Assembly (NCBI GenBank): GCA_037576195.1
Contig: CM075101.1
Location: 23,870,001-23,934,000, forward strand
Direction of reading: 5' to 3'
Length of the DNA stretch: 64,000 nt
Source: Phytoseiulus persimilis
Taxonomy: Eukaryota; Arthropoda; Arachnida; Mesostigmata; Phytoseiidae
In this document: one piece after another, positions 32,301 through 43,920 of the stretch
How positions within the stretch are numbered: position 1 is the stretch's first letter
Layout of the letters: each line of letters opens with the position of its first letter
The notes under the pieces: model-generated
The model's input: the letters and a program-made list of their open reading frames with translations, nothing else
Database searches by the model: none
What the model was told of the DNA's origin: nothing
Position numbers and translations under genes: made by a program

Positions 32301-35300
32301 ATGTCTTCTGTATCACCAACTCAGAAACATAGCTGAGGCGTGTACGTAGGTACGTCAGCTGGCATCACATGATGGAAGACGAGAGAGAAAAAGGCGCAGA
32401 GAAGAAGAGGAGCAAGCAAATACAGGAGCTGAGAGAGCGTAGACGGAAGCAAAAGGACAAAGCAAGAGAGAACCAACCTACAAAACAACTCCTTTAGATT
32501 CAACACGCGAGAGAAATCGAGGAAATCTTACAGTAAAAGAAGCCTAAGGAAACGGAAAAATACGCAGGATGGAAACAAACTTGATGGGGCGAATTTTTTC
32601 CCGGGGTGAAATCCGAAGAATCCCTCTGCATTAGAATTGGAAACAAATCTCAAGAACCATTCGATGGAAGAGAAGAGAGATAGAGAGAGAGCAAGCGAAT
32701 GGAAATTTGGAAAGAATGAGGCAAGAATGGAAGAAGCTAGTGAAAAAGCGGCCGCCGTTCTTCAGCCGAGAATGATCCGAATTACACACATTTCTTTTCT
32801 TTCAAAAACTAAGTGGTCTAAACAATCAGAAATCAAAATATGCTAAGAAATAAACAGTCGGAGAGATATACGGCTCGTCTAAAGACAAATCTCACGATTT
32901 TCTGAGCTGATTCGGGAATATGGATGAAATTTCGTCGATCCACTATACCTAACGACCCGAGAATGTAGTATCAATCATGAAGCGAATGCCGAAGATTTCC
33001 TGAGAGTATAGCAAGGAGCTCCGCGCACGACTTGGCTTTGTGTAGATATCTTCAACTTCAACCCTGGAATTGGTCCTAATTGGCCTCCCCAGGAACTCGA
33101 AATTCCAATCTCGCGCTGACTCTGGAATGGGCAGATACCTTTTCACGTAGGAGCCGATGGAGTTCGGAGAGGCGGGGGAGAAACAAGCAGATCTATGATT
33201 GTTTACTAATTTTTATGGAACATGCAAAAGGACACGAGCGAATCAGAGCTGACATCGCAGTATAGAGGTTGGAAGCCGATCATGAGCGAAAGTACCGTGA
33301 GAAGATTACCAAGGAAGAGGTGTCAAAAAAGGTTGACAAAAGAGAGATCCATAAGTATTTCAGGGGAAGAGAATCGGATAATGAAATGGAGGGTGGAGCC
33401 AAATAACAGGGCAATCACGACAGCTGTCACGCTCTCAAACGATCGAGCACTCAGCATCGAATCGAGCAAGTAAGCTCTGTGAGGAATTCCAGTCTGAGGC
33501 GTGAAAATCGGTGGAGGAACGACCAGAAGGGAGAAACGACATTTTGCAGTCAAAATTCCTGAGTGAGACCCACCCAATCTTCCTCGGCTTCCTCGGAAAT
33601 TTTCTCGCGCCCGAGTCCTCGATTGTCACTCGGGCATCAGGGGTGCCTTCCACCTTGCTTTCTTTCAACAAGGATTTCCATCGGAAGAGAGAATGCAGGC
33701 GGTAATGTAGCCCACGATCGCACGCTTCGTGATCCAGAGAGCTGCCGGACACGAGTTGAACACGAGTGCTGCCAACTCCTGAATTGGCCATATTGATCAT
33801 TTTCATGCAATGGGTTTTTGACCTCGATTTCGATCTTACGATCGTTACCGGAACCGGTGTTAGGACCATGAAGGATGATTAGATAATCTAAAGAGTGTGT
33901 TCTGGAGTCGTGGATGTTCCTCAGTTCGCAAAGGTCAAGATTCTCTCTTTCGACGAGGTAGTGTAACTCGTAACAGTCATTTAGGCTTAGGTAGCTGCAG
34001 CAATTGGCTCGTTCTTGAACAGGTAGCGTTGTTCAGATCACGATCCACTCCTCCCAACTATCGGTTCATCCACACCCAATTGGTTCATCGAAATTCAGAC
34101 CAAAGCCATGGCCACTCAGCGAAGTCCCTCAACGAAAACAAAGACGGAGCATATTCTTCTATGATGAATCATCCCGCCTAGTTCTGACCATTGAGAGTTG
34201 GATAAGGCGGTAGATGGAAGGCAATTATATTGGATTCGGAAGTCGCAGTCTTGGAGCTGATAGTCCGATTCCCTGGTCAGGGAATCCCTCGATCGATCCT
34301 TCAAGGCAAGTGTGGATTTTCAGATCGATGTTCGAGAGAGCAGGTGGAGCACATTCCGGAATCCCTGACGCCTTCGCGGGGGGATCAAAAGCTTGATCAC
34401 TTCTTGGTGTATATGGAGATGTCGATGATCCTTCTGTAAACCCTTTTTGTTCATGTTTTCAATAAAAGTATCGGATGGATTGGATGGATAGTTTTTCCTG
34501 GATCCCCGAGATATGGTCTCATTACGAGGCGAGTACCAATGGGAGTTCCATCACGGCGATTGCGGAACCCGCCATTTTCACCAATTCTTGGTGATTTTTG
34601 CGATTTCCCACAGGCCAGGCGTGATTGCGACTTGGTAGCCACGAGTTTTAATGGAAGTCTGAACTCTTGCCGATCCTCAGCCTGGCGAATTTTGACTTCA
34701 TCTAAGGTGATTGTTTGCACGGCGTGGGAGGTTTGAACGCTGAGGGCTGATCACTGATCAACGCTCCATCCCGGCAAGAAAACTTCGGGCGAATGTTTGT
34801 TCTCCCCAAGAACCTCATACCTTTGCACCCAGTTCTGTGGAACGTACGTGGGAGTCAAGACGTTGGAAGGTAACTCTTCACGACGAACAATGCTCTTGTC
34901 GAGATATAATACAGTACTGAGATTCGATACAATAATTCTTCCAAATGCCTCCTCGAGCCTTCGACTTCCCGAGAATCTCTCACGGGTTCTCCGCTTCCCG
35001 CGCGTGTTCAGGAAGGAACTGCTCCGCGAAGAAGAATCCAACCGATTGCCTGAGGAGGTGCATCTAATTGATCGCACCAGCAGATTCGGAGAACACCTCG
35101 CTCTCCTTTACGGGAGATTGAGCTGACGGTCGAGCATTGAGGCTGAATCGATTCTTCCTCCAGTTTTCACCCATAGTAACGATGACTGATGATTGCTTTC
35201 TGGCAGTACCAGAGTCGCAGCCACGCTGGGAGTCCCTCGTGAGTCTCTGAGACTCTGAATTCGCCGGCGTTTCCAGCCAGGGCGCATACGTCCTCCCGAT

Positions 35301-35419
35301 CGTCGGATGATTCACTACATAGAGAGAGCCGCGGAGAGAACTCGCCAGCGGAAAGTGGGGGTGAGCAGTAAGTTATTGGATGCGCTCATGTCACGGCCCC
35401 TTGCACCCGAACCTCATAT
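32301..35419. other. 14-3-3 copy B 3' UTR and intergenic sequence
   Basis: After the 14-3-3 stop the DNA is purine-rich (GAGA/AAG tracts near 32370-32760), with AATAAA at 32849. No coding feature is recognisable up to the foldback element. A short perfect inverted repeat (GATTCCCTG / CAGGGAATC) lies near 34267-34286. Confidence 0.4.
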
Positions 35420-36282
35420 ACAGGGTGGCTTTTTAATCGGGCATTGTCCAGCCCGATCTTGTTTTGACCATAGCTTTCTCAGTTCCTGTAATATATCCGA
35501 CCATCGAGAAGTGATCGATGGAGGATATGGAAGCGGCCATTTGGACGTGAGATCCAGATGGGTATGATGAAAACGCGATCAGAAAATGGTTTTGAAGATA
35601 ACCACTTTTTTTTCGAGGTCTGCCTGAAAGTCATCGAGGAAAAGTCAATATTGCTCCGATCGGACTCGTAGAGGTCGCGTAGCCGGTAATTCGACCGAAA
35701 ACCGATTGAAGTTATCTGACATCCTCGAAAAATGGCAAGCGATCGTATCGAGAATTCCTATGGGTGCTTTTGGCCACCCAGGACGGAAAACTGCTTGAGG
35801 TTGATTTGCGGTCAGAATCAGTAACCGCTAGATCGACCTTGCAGGACAATATTCGGATGATTCACCCTTTCCTGAGTAATTTCCACCCAAGGAGTCACCT
35901 TCGATTCCGTCTCGTTGAGGAGTTACGAGAGTAAATACGAGGGAGAACGGGATTAGCCAACGGGCCGGCCCTTGAAAAGAGGGTACAGACGATCGCTTGC
36001 CATTTTTCGAGGATATGAGATAATGTCGATCGGTTTTCGGGCGAATGACCGGCTCCCTTTCGCGCGGCCAACGCGACCTCCACGAGGCCGAGTGGATGAA
36101 TATTGACGTTGGTCATCTCCGAAACCATTTTCTGACCTCAATTGCGTCCATTTGAATCTCACAACAATTGACCCCCTCGATATCCTCCATCGATCACCTC
36201 TTGATTTCCGAAAATATCCCAAGAACTGAGAGAGTTAGTGCCAAAACAAGACCGGGCTCCCGACAAAAAAAAAACACCCTGT
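35420..36282. mobile_element. long-inverted-repeat (foldback/MITE-like) DNA element
   Basis: The two ends are inverted copies. The left end starts ACAGGGTGGCTTTTTAAT; the right end, read on minus, starts ACAGGGTGTTTTTTTTTTG. Similarity continues inward for about 330 bases on each side: CCCGATCTTGTTTTG, then GTGATCGATGGAGGATA, then GGTCAGAAAATGGTTT-like segment, then CGAAAACCGAT, then CCTCGAAAAATGGCAAGCGA. The left arm is about 35420-35760 and the right arm about 36282-35975, diverged by point changes and small gaps, with a ~215-base spacer. I see no transposase and no clear target-site duplication. It is interpreted as a non-autonomous cut-and-paste or foldback element. Confidence 0.8.
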
Positions 36283-39200
36283 GGTCTCCCGAGGATGGCG
36301 ACTTGCGTGATTGCCAGAGCACCTACCCATATTCTCGATAAGCATTGGTAAAATATGGAATCTAGCGATTTTCATCCTGTGAAGAGAAAGGTTGAGGCCG
36401 AGGCGAGCTCTCTGCAGCCAGAAGCACTCGGCGGGATGCTCAGTGGATTGCTCATCAGCTCCTCGGGTTCGACACTAAGCCTCTAACTGTGTTTTGAAGG
36501 TGTTCTCACTCACCAGCTCTATCCAGCGGGGTGTTGGCTTCAAAGTTCAGATGCAATATGCAAGGACGAATGCACCCGAATCGAGATGGAAAGATCTCGG
36601 TTCTCTTCAGATTGAAAAAAATGTCAAATCTGTGGAGACCTCATGAATGCGGACGTGCGTTTGCTGACTCGCATCATGCCGGACGCTCCGGGGATAAGAT
36701 TCTCCAAGTAGCTCTAACGTGCGCACCCAGGTGCAGTAGCAGCGTGGAGACTGAGGATAATGTCACTGTACTCAAACGAGCCAACATTCTTAAAACCCTT
36801 CATTCTCGATAAATTACTATCTCTTCTTCGATCTACTACTATCGATCTTCTCTTGGCTGAAAAAGAAAAGACGTACAAAGCATGAGAGGATCCCCGATAC
36901 GAGAGATTTGTCTCTTGGACACTTGTAGCCCTGATTCGTCGTGGTGACGTGACCGCGAACGCATGTGAAACGTATTGAATGTTTATCTTCCTCCGATTGG
37001 ATGAACGTCACATCCCTATGGATAGATATGTGAAGCGTATGCTTGGATAGTTCCCATCTTGCGCTAAGTTTCAACACCAGCAGTCCTTGATTCCCAAACG
37101 AGTAGGCTGCTAAATAAGGCTTCCCATATTTAGAATCATGAGTTATTCCTCGCTCCATTCTCTGCGAGTAGACGTCTTGTTTGATTACTCGAATCCGCTG
37201 ACGCAAGGTTCGGCGGGGTTTCCTATGACACTCCTGAAAGATGAAATAGAAATATCAGTGAAGCGTTGCATTATCGGCGGAGACTACGAGAGCGAATTGA
37301 GCCGGATGAGTTGGTCGAGAAAGACACCGAATCGTTGCCTTTCCGGCAAAGATGGGTGCATATTGGAGGGGTATGGAAGACGATACGAACCCAATTTGAC
37401 AATCGCAAATACGTTGAGAATTGAGGATTTACGAGCCTGTTGAAGTCGGGAGTCGGAAAAAACAGGAAGGCCGACTTCGACATGCTTTCAAATCACCAAT
37501 TCTCAACTGGTGCCGGAAAAGATGCGTCTTTTAGAGAGAAATCGAACAAAAAAGCTTAGCTCACAGCGAACAGCCTGTACCGGCAAACGGGGCGATACCA
37601 GTCAGATTCTCGCGTCTCTCCCAACAAATTGACAGGAACCCTAATGTAACGAACGAGTCTTGGGGTCAGACCGTTCGTAGGTATAGGTTCGGAATCAAGT
37701 TGCCAATGAATTCGACTACGCGCATTGGAACGCCGGTCTCCGCCTTCTCTCCCGAGGCTGTGTCGGCGGCCTATGGGCCGGCGATGCAGTCGACGGAGAG
37801 AAGACACACACACTTTTTCTCTCAACGAGACATCACGTCTCGCGGTTCGTGAAAGAATAGATCAGGCGGTTCCTTGTCGGTTCGCTCCCTTCGAAGTTTC
37901 GACTTTCCATTGTGTTTAGTTCATCAGTTAGCTAGGTCACCTCCAGGTAATTCACACCTATTCCAAAGCCAAGTCAGGCCTGCATGTAGATGCCTCAAAG
38001 TCTCCAGCCACCCTGATATTCTGAACGGAAAAGCAGACGAAGGTCTACCCGATAATCAGTCTCGAGAACCGACCGGTAACACGATCGCCCCCCCCCCTCG
38101 ATTTTTTTTTCAAGCGAGATACTGAGTGGCCCCTCCAACCAGAGACTCACCTTCATCTGAGCTCAATACTAACACCGTTGAAGTTGGAGTGGACCATCCG
38201 TGTATTCTAAGTCACTTGGGGAGCTTCGGGTCCACACTTCCAGTACTGACTATCGGTCCCATCCTGACCGCAGAAGACTTTTCAGTCGATTCCCACGGAG
38301 CCGGATCGATAACTCCACGGTGTACCTGGGCGTTGATGTCGGCCCTCGCTGTCAAGTTATTGATCTCACTTCGTTGGAATCGACTGTACAGGGCGGTCAA
38401 ATCATGTCGGGAATTCGTTTTGCCATTTTTCTTCCGACTGTTATTCACAGCTCGGCGGGCCGATTCCGGGAATTCTTTCTGCAAAATGTAGCTCATCCAT
38501 TCGACTAAAGTTTTGATCCGACTACATATGACGAATTGCCGCTATTGCCAAAAAAATTGCGAAATTCAGAGGGCAGGCCAATTTTCAACTGGCGGCGCAG
38601 CTCGCTCGGTGTGATGTGGGTGCTCAACTGACAAAAAGTGCCCGGTGTTACCGGCATCACGCTCTCAACTGGGGAGAACCCACGTGGCGAAACATAAGAA
38701 TGTCGCCACCAGAGCGTATGCCGCGAAACCTCCGGAACTTGACCGAAGAGAGCTCTGTAAAACTGGCTTCTGGTCCCAAACTCCATGCCAAAGTTGCTCA
38801 TCCTTTCTCCCGTCTAATCGATTAGACATTTTCCGGTTAATTTCTTCGATCCATCAAAATTCGACTCCCGCCCCGGTGGTCAATCTCCGGAGAAAACACC
38901 TGGAACGAACTAATATTACTGCCACTCCCCCATGCTCGGGCTCGTTTATTCTTCGCAGTTAAGAGCGGGAAGGTGGTGATTCCAGGCACTTTTTCTCAAA
39001 TGTACACGGTTCCACATCACAACGAGCGAACGTAGATGAGGATGAGAAAGCGATTGAAGAGAGGTAGCGTACGCTCCCTCATTCCTTACGTCGGAATCGA
39101 ATTGTCCCAGTTATGACCTCCGAAAGCAAGGGGGAAGAGTCATGAGTTCCATCGAGAATCCAGGACCGCTCCTACCCTTGAGTCAGTCCTGGATCCGCCA

Positions 39201-40905
39201 CTGAGTCGGCGGTCCTATCCTGGGGTTCGCTGTAGTGTCTCAGCATGACCGGTATCACCCCTTCGGAATGAGTTTTCTCATTCGATGCAGGACTGACCAA
39301 AAAAGAGAAGGGGTACTTTTGATCCGTAGACGTGAGCCGGAGAACGCTTGATATTCATACTAACACAAATTCCAAAGTTCCCGGATCATACGTGAAGGGG
39401 ATCCGACCAAGACTTTTTGCAGTTTTCCGAAATCACGCAAAACTCAAAATGTTTCGAATCAGTCAGGAATGCTCTTTGCAGTGGCTGCTCAGCTCTCGAT
39501 GGTGACGTCGTTCTCGTAAAGGCTCGGAGAGCTGGATACCATATTGTCATGAAGATCAAGGAAGCCACATTCAGTCGAGGTACTCCGAAGACGACCGTAT
39601 CTGGACAGGTAGCCAGAGAGCAGTCAGCGGAGACCACATGTACGTCACATGCAAGCGATTCTGTGCGCAAGACGTGTAGGGAACGAGAGTTAGGAGAGGA
39701 AGAGAAGAGATCGAATGAAAAGAGACGACGAGACGAACACCAGTGGAGTCGAGTTATGGACCCTCACGCCCGTCCCTTTCTCCCATCCCAGCAGCCCTAG
39801 GTTTAGAGTTGAAGCACACGCTTCATTCTCCGGAGTGATTGTGCTTGACCCAGCGTCCAATCCTTTTCCTGTGCCAGCACCCCGAAACCTCGGTGGGAAG
39901 GGAAACCTGGAATTTCGTGTGGGTTTTGAATACGCCCCCAGTGTGGCGGCCAAGGGAGCCCCCTCCCAAAAAAACTCAGCAACCATGCTGGAAAGGGTGG
40001 ATTATATTCTACTTGTGACGATGAAAGTATCCCGTGAAGATTCAGTCTTATCAGAAACATACTCATTGATTTGAAACTTACGTTGATTGCGTCACGAATA
40101 GCTCGATACGATGATGATGATCATCCTCTTCATAATCAAAACATCACTTATCCACATCACTCATCCAACCAGAAGGAGAGCTGGGTACGCCCCTGCCTTT
40201 AGCTTGGGTTTAACAGTAGTAGTTTTTTGCTCGGTGGATACCTAGTCCGCGATACAAAGAGACGACGGGTATTCAGTCTCGAATGTACGGTGACTCCAGG
40301 ACAGGAATGTTAAACACCCAGACTCGGAATGACAGCCTCGAACCCTCCGTGGACATCAGCTGTTCAAGATGTGGAGCACCCGAGACAGACGAACAAGTAG
40401 TTTCGGGATGCGAGGAAAGAACCTCCCGTTCCGAACAGGACTCACACCCACCAGCAAAGATGGAGTTCTGCGAGGGCTTGAGAGGACCTTGGCAAGCTGG
40501 GAGAGAGAAGATTCATGAACGCGATACGAAATGGCCTTCGAATGGCAAAATAATCATATGCCTTGCTAAGGGTATACCAATTCAATTGCTACCCATGGAT
40601 GAAGGTGTTTATGTGAACGATCACGGCATCACAACAGAGTAATTATCATTGTGTCAAAGAAAAGGGCGGAATCCGTGATCACTTTCCCTCTACGGCTATC
40701 ACATGGATTACAATCGAAGATTTAACACAGCCGGGGACACTCATTCCGCCCTACTCCGATGGATTGAGTATGACAAGAGATACACGAGGATCCGATCCCA
40801 CACGAATACGGGATTCCCCTGATACGCTTTTTATTTACCGAACATTGGTGTGGTTGGTTTCTATACGCCTCCATACAATCTTTCATTTATCTTCATCACA
40901 CCTGC
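36283..40905. other. intergenic with small repeats
   Basis: No gene recognised. It holds the hairpin at 37744-37803, a C11-T9 run near 38088-38109, one diverged copy of a dispersed repeat near 40036-40215, and at about 40340-40430 a possible retrotransposon scrap (CSRCGAPETDEQV, like the Cys-rich tail after RT/RNaseH domains). Confidence 0.4.
37744..37803. repeat. 60-base hairpin with about 26 base pairs and 4-base loop
   Basis: The left arm CTTCTCTCC-CGA-(GG)-CTGTGTCGG... pairs with the right arm ...GATGCAG-TCG-(AC)-GGAGAGAAG. The stem is 9 + 3 + 14 pairs with two two-base bulges, one mismatch, two G-U pairs and the loop TATG. It may be a small inverted-repeat relic or a hairpin RNA precursor; the short loop is atypical for animal pre-miRNA. 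Confidence 0.65.
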
Positions 40906-41774
40906 TCAGGTCAAAGTTATTCCAGTTTTAACAACTGTACAGGTGATATAGATTGCATTTCTTTGCGTACAATGTAAACTGCAGTTCTCGTCCGGGTCGT
41001 ATCTGATTCTCTCGTCACATATGAGATTGTGAAAGCTGTGAAAGATGGCCGCTCTAGTGATGAGATGTCTTCTCTTGTAGTTTGATTTCTTCCACTCCTC
41101 GTTTCTCAGTGCCGGGCAGGTGATGAAATCTGAGTCTACCTCTGCCATTATCTCGTGCCAGCCTTCAATGTAGATCCGGTATGCTTCGGTCATATGGAAG
41201 CCGTATTTTTTCCTCATTTCCTCTGAGAGCAGTTGGGTGTCGGTTAGTCGGAAGCCCTTTCTGTTCTCGGGGTAGCGGCGGAGGCAGATTTTGAGGGAGG
41301 ATGCTTCTAGTTCGTCGAGCAAGTCACATCGAGACTTTGTCATGTCTTCCCATATGAGCTGCACACCGTGTGAGGCTATCGGGGCGATTTTCAGGTCAAA
41401 TAGTACTACAGCGGTTGCCAGTGAGGGTTCGTGGGGCGATAGATTGAGCAGAGTGCCAGTTTGGCCTTGTTGACTGGTTGTTGGACATGTTTGGCGAATT
41501 CGTTTCCTTTCCTTGGGATTTCCAGTCCGAGGTGGCAGAAGCTAGAGACCTTCTCAATCTTCACTTCTGATAGACTAAAGATGTCGCCCACTGCGGGAGG
41601 GCCTGCCCGTCCGAATGTCATGATTTTCGTTTTGTTGGCTTCTATGATGAGGCCGTTTGCTTTCAAGTACTGTTCGAATGTCTCCATCGCTTTCTGAAGT
41701 TGTGGTCTCGATCTGGAATAGATCACTTCATCGCCCGGGTATAAGATCGTGAAAACAAGGTCGTGCTTCTTCAT
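40906..41774 (-). pseudogene. decayed non-LTR retrotransposon reverse transcriptase fragment
   Basis: Two minus-strand frames match the C-terminal half of a LINE-type reverse transcriptase. The first, 41774 to about 41415, has ILYPGDEVIYSRSRPQLQKA, then GLIIEANKTKIMTFG, then VSSFCHLGLEIPRKG, the order expected after the catalytic YADD box. The second continues with FDLKIAPIASHGVQLIW. One frameshift near 41415 separates them. The YADD box is degraded (YPGD), so the copy is inactive. The 5' part of the element is missing. Confidence 0.8.
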
Positions 41775-42254
41775 GATTCGTTATGGGAGGCCGCCTCGGA
41801 GCACAGAGAACAGAAATCGTCATCGCTGTGAAATAGGTAGGTTTTCGGCGTAACGCGCGGGCTTGCGAAGAAAAGAACGAGAACTTCACCCGATTGGTAT
41901 CCCGGATATTCGCCGATCTTCATCACTGAATCCGACAAGAATCCTCTGTCCAGTGAAGACGTCCACGAGGCGAAGGAGAGTCACCATAACGAACTTAATT
42001 AGGAGACGCCATACTTCGTCCTCTGCGTTTCATTCGGCAAAACGATATACTCGTCTCAAGATAGCCTCCCAACCCCATCCACAGCTCCGCGGATGACAGC
42101 ACTCGTCACGTTGGGTACTCTTTCGAAAAGTAACCGAGCCCTGCCGGAACCAGCTCCTCTCAAACCAACACGGGCGATTTGCTCAGCAGTGATCCTCAGC
42201 AGTGCAATTCTGAACTGAGGCTGAAACAATTAGGTCCAGCTCAATTGTCTGAGG

Positions 42255-42935
42255 ATGCAGCTCACCCTTCCCTCGAGTCCCCACATTTCATTCGTCAACA
42301 ACACGTTGCCTCCTTCGTCCTCTGACTCAACATCAGGCGTGTCCCTTCCTCTGGATCTCAGATGGCACAATCACAACAAAACCGGGGCTAAGTCAGATTC
42401 TCAGGAGCTGGTCTCCCCTTACCGTGCCAAGAGCCGTTTTTCCCCGTGTCACCTCCTGCTGCTCGATAAAGGCCAAACTAGCCCCCCTCTCGAGTACTGC
42501 TCGAACGTCTGTGGGAGCGCCGCTCCTTCATCCCTTTCCATCTTCTATTCGATACAAAAGCGTACTGTGCGTCTCATCGGTGACGAGACCCTGTCCTCTT
42601 CTCTTGAATCCTTGTCCTCACGACGCAAGGTTGCCGCCTCTATTGATTGCATCGATAGTTCAATGGGAGGTGCTCAGCTGAAATCTATTGCCACGTTCCT
42701 CCCCCCTCGGTCCCCGTTCGTATCACCTGACGTACCACAGTGTCGAACAACATCCGCATTGTGTTTGATTATTCACACATCGTTCTGCTCAGTTTGACTC
42801 TACCTTCTTCCCTCGCACATCTCGCCTTTGGAATGCCCTCCCCCCTCAAGTCTTTCCGCCAATGTACAATGCCAAACTCTTCAGAAACTCTATCCTCTCG
42901 CAAATTGCAGATAATAGGCCTCAGGGTTCCTTCAA
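42255..42935 (+). pseudogene. decayed non-LTR retrotransposon fragment (RT C-terminus), second element
   Basis: On plus the frame reads PPLEYCSNVCGSAAPSS, then IQKRTVRLIGDETLSSSLE, then, after a frameshift near 42740, STFFPRTSRLWNALPPQVFP and MYNAKLFRNSILSQIAD. These are the standard closing blocks of many arthropod non-LTR polyproteins (LEYCSxVWG, RxxRLIGD, FFPRTxRLWNxLP). It is on the opposite strand from the fragment at 40.9-41.8 kb and of another type, so it is a separate insertion. Inactive. Confidence 0.8.
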
Positions 42936-43394
42936 TTTGTATTATCCATATGAGCCCCATACTCCAGGTGAATTCTCCATTTTCTGGGCCGTGCGTGAAT
43001 GCATTTTTTGTCCGTTGGCTCTCATATCTTCCCCATCATCAATTCTCCTCCTCTTCACACTCGCAGCTCCTTTCGCGAATCATAGGATTTCCCATTTGTG
43101 ATTTGCTCCATCCCCCGAAAAATGGCTACTGGCCGAGGCTCGTAATCGCAGGTTGTAGTATTCACCGTGATCGAAAGAAGGTGGAAAGGAACTCTGCACA
43201 AAGTGTCGACTGGGCCTACAAATCATCATACCGGCGAATGATTGCTCTTCTGTGGAAGCGCATCAACTGAGAAGGCCAGCAAGCAGGGAGAAAGAATACC
43301 GATCCATACTGTTGTTGTCGTTGTGCGGAGGGTGCTCGAAGGAGAATCAAAGATGGCTGGCTTCTGTGGCCGAGAGCATGACCATGTACGCGCC

Positions 43395-43920
43395 GTCCGT
43401 TAGGAACGACTTTGCTTTTTGGAAGAGGCAACCGGATGAAGATGCGGTCAGCCCACCGGACACTAGCTGTCAAGGTATGCCGAACTATCTCGACGGACGC
43501 ACTCCTGGTGCTGGTTCGGATGCTGCCCTTGGACCTCCAGGCGGGCGAACGGCGCTCGCCCTTCATGGATGAGGACTATTACCTAGACACGCCCGAGGGG
43601 CAACGATGCGCATATGGGAAAAAGAATGGCCCTCGGTCAGGCCTCAGGAGGCGCTCACGGGAGCATGGACAAGGCACTCGATCCCGGACCTCGGTGAGTG
43701 GTTCAACTGCCCTAGCGACGAGTCATGCCACGCAGGTTCTGACCGGCCATGGTCGGGCCGGGCAACGAGTTCAACAACTTGCGTTGGAAGCCTGCAGAAT
43801 GAGGGGTTTACTTGGATACATTTCGGGCTCTGTTGCCGCCTGGAAGCGAGAGACATGGTGTCCCAATAGAATAATGCGTGCCAGAAACGGTTGGAGGATT
43901 CCAGGCGGAAGACTGGAACC
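43395..43920 (+). pseudogene. decayed non-LTR retrotransposon fragment, R1/I-type C-terminus
   Basis: The plus-strand frame at 43412-43570 reads RTLAVKVCRTISTDALLVLV, then MLPLDLQAGER, the segment after the RT domain in R1/LOA/I-like elements. A shift to another frame gives WEKEWPSV, then GAWTRHSIPDLGEWFN, and a further shift gives TQVLTGHGRAG, the usual WxxRWxxxxxGRWTHxLIPD...TQxLTGHG series. At least two frameshifts; inactive. The clade is assigned by motif order only. Confidence 0.7.

Noticed and set aside
40906-43920. Active retrotransposon
   Set aside because: Catalytic YADD box degraded, multiple frameshifts, no endonuclease or 5' region.
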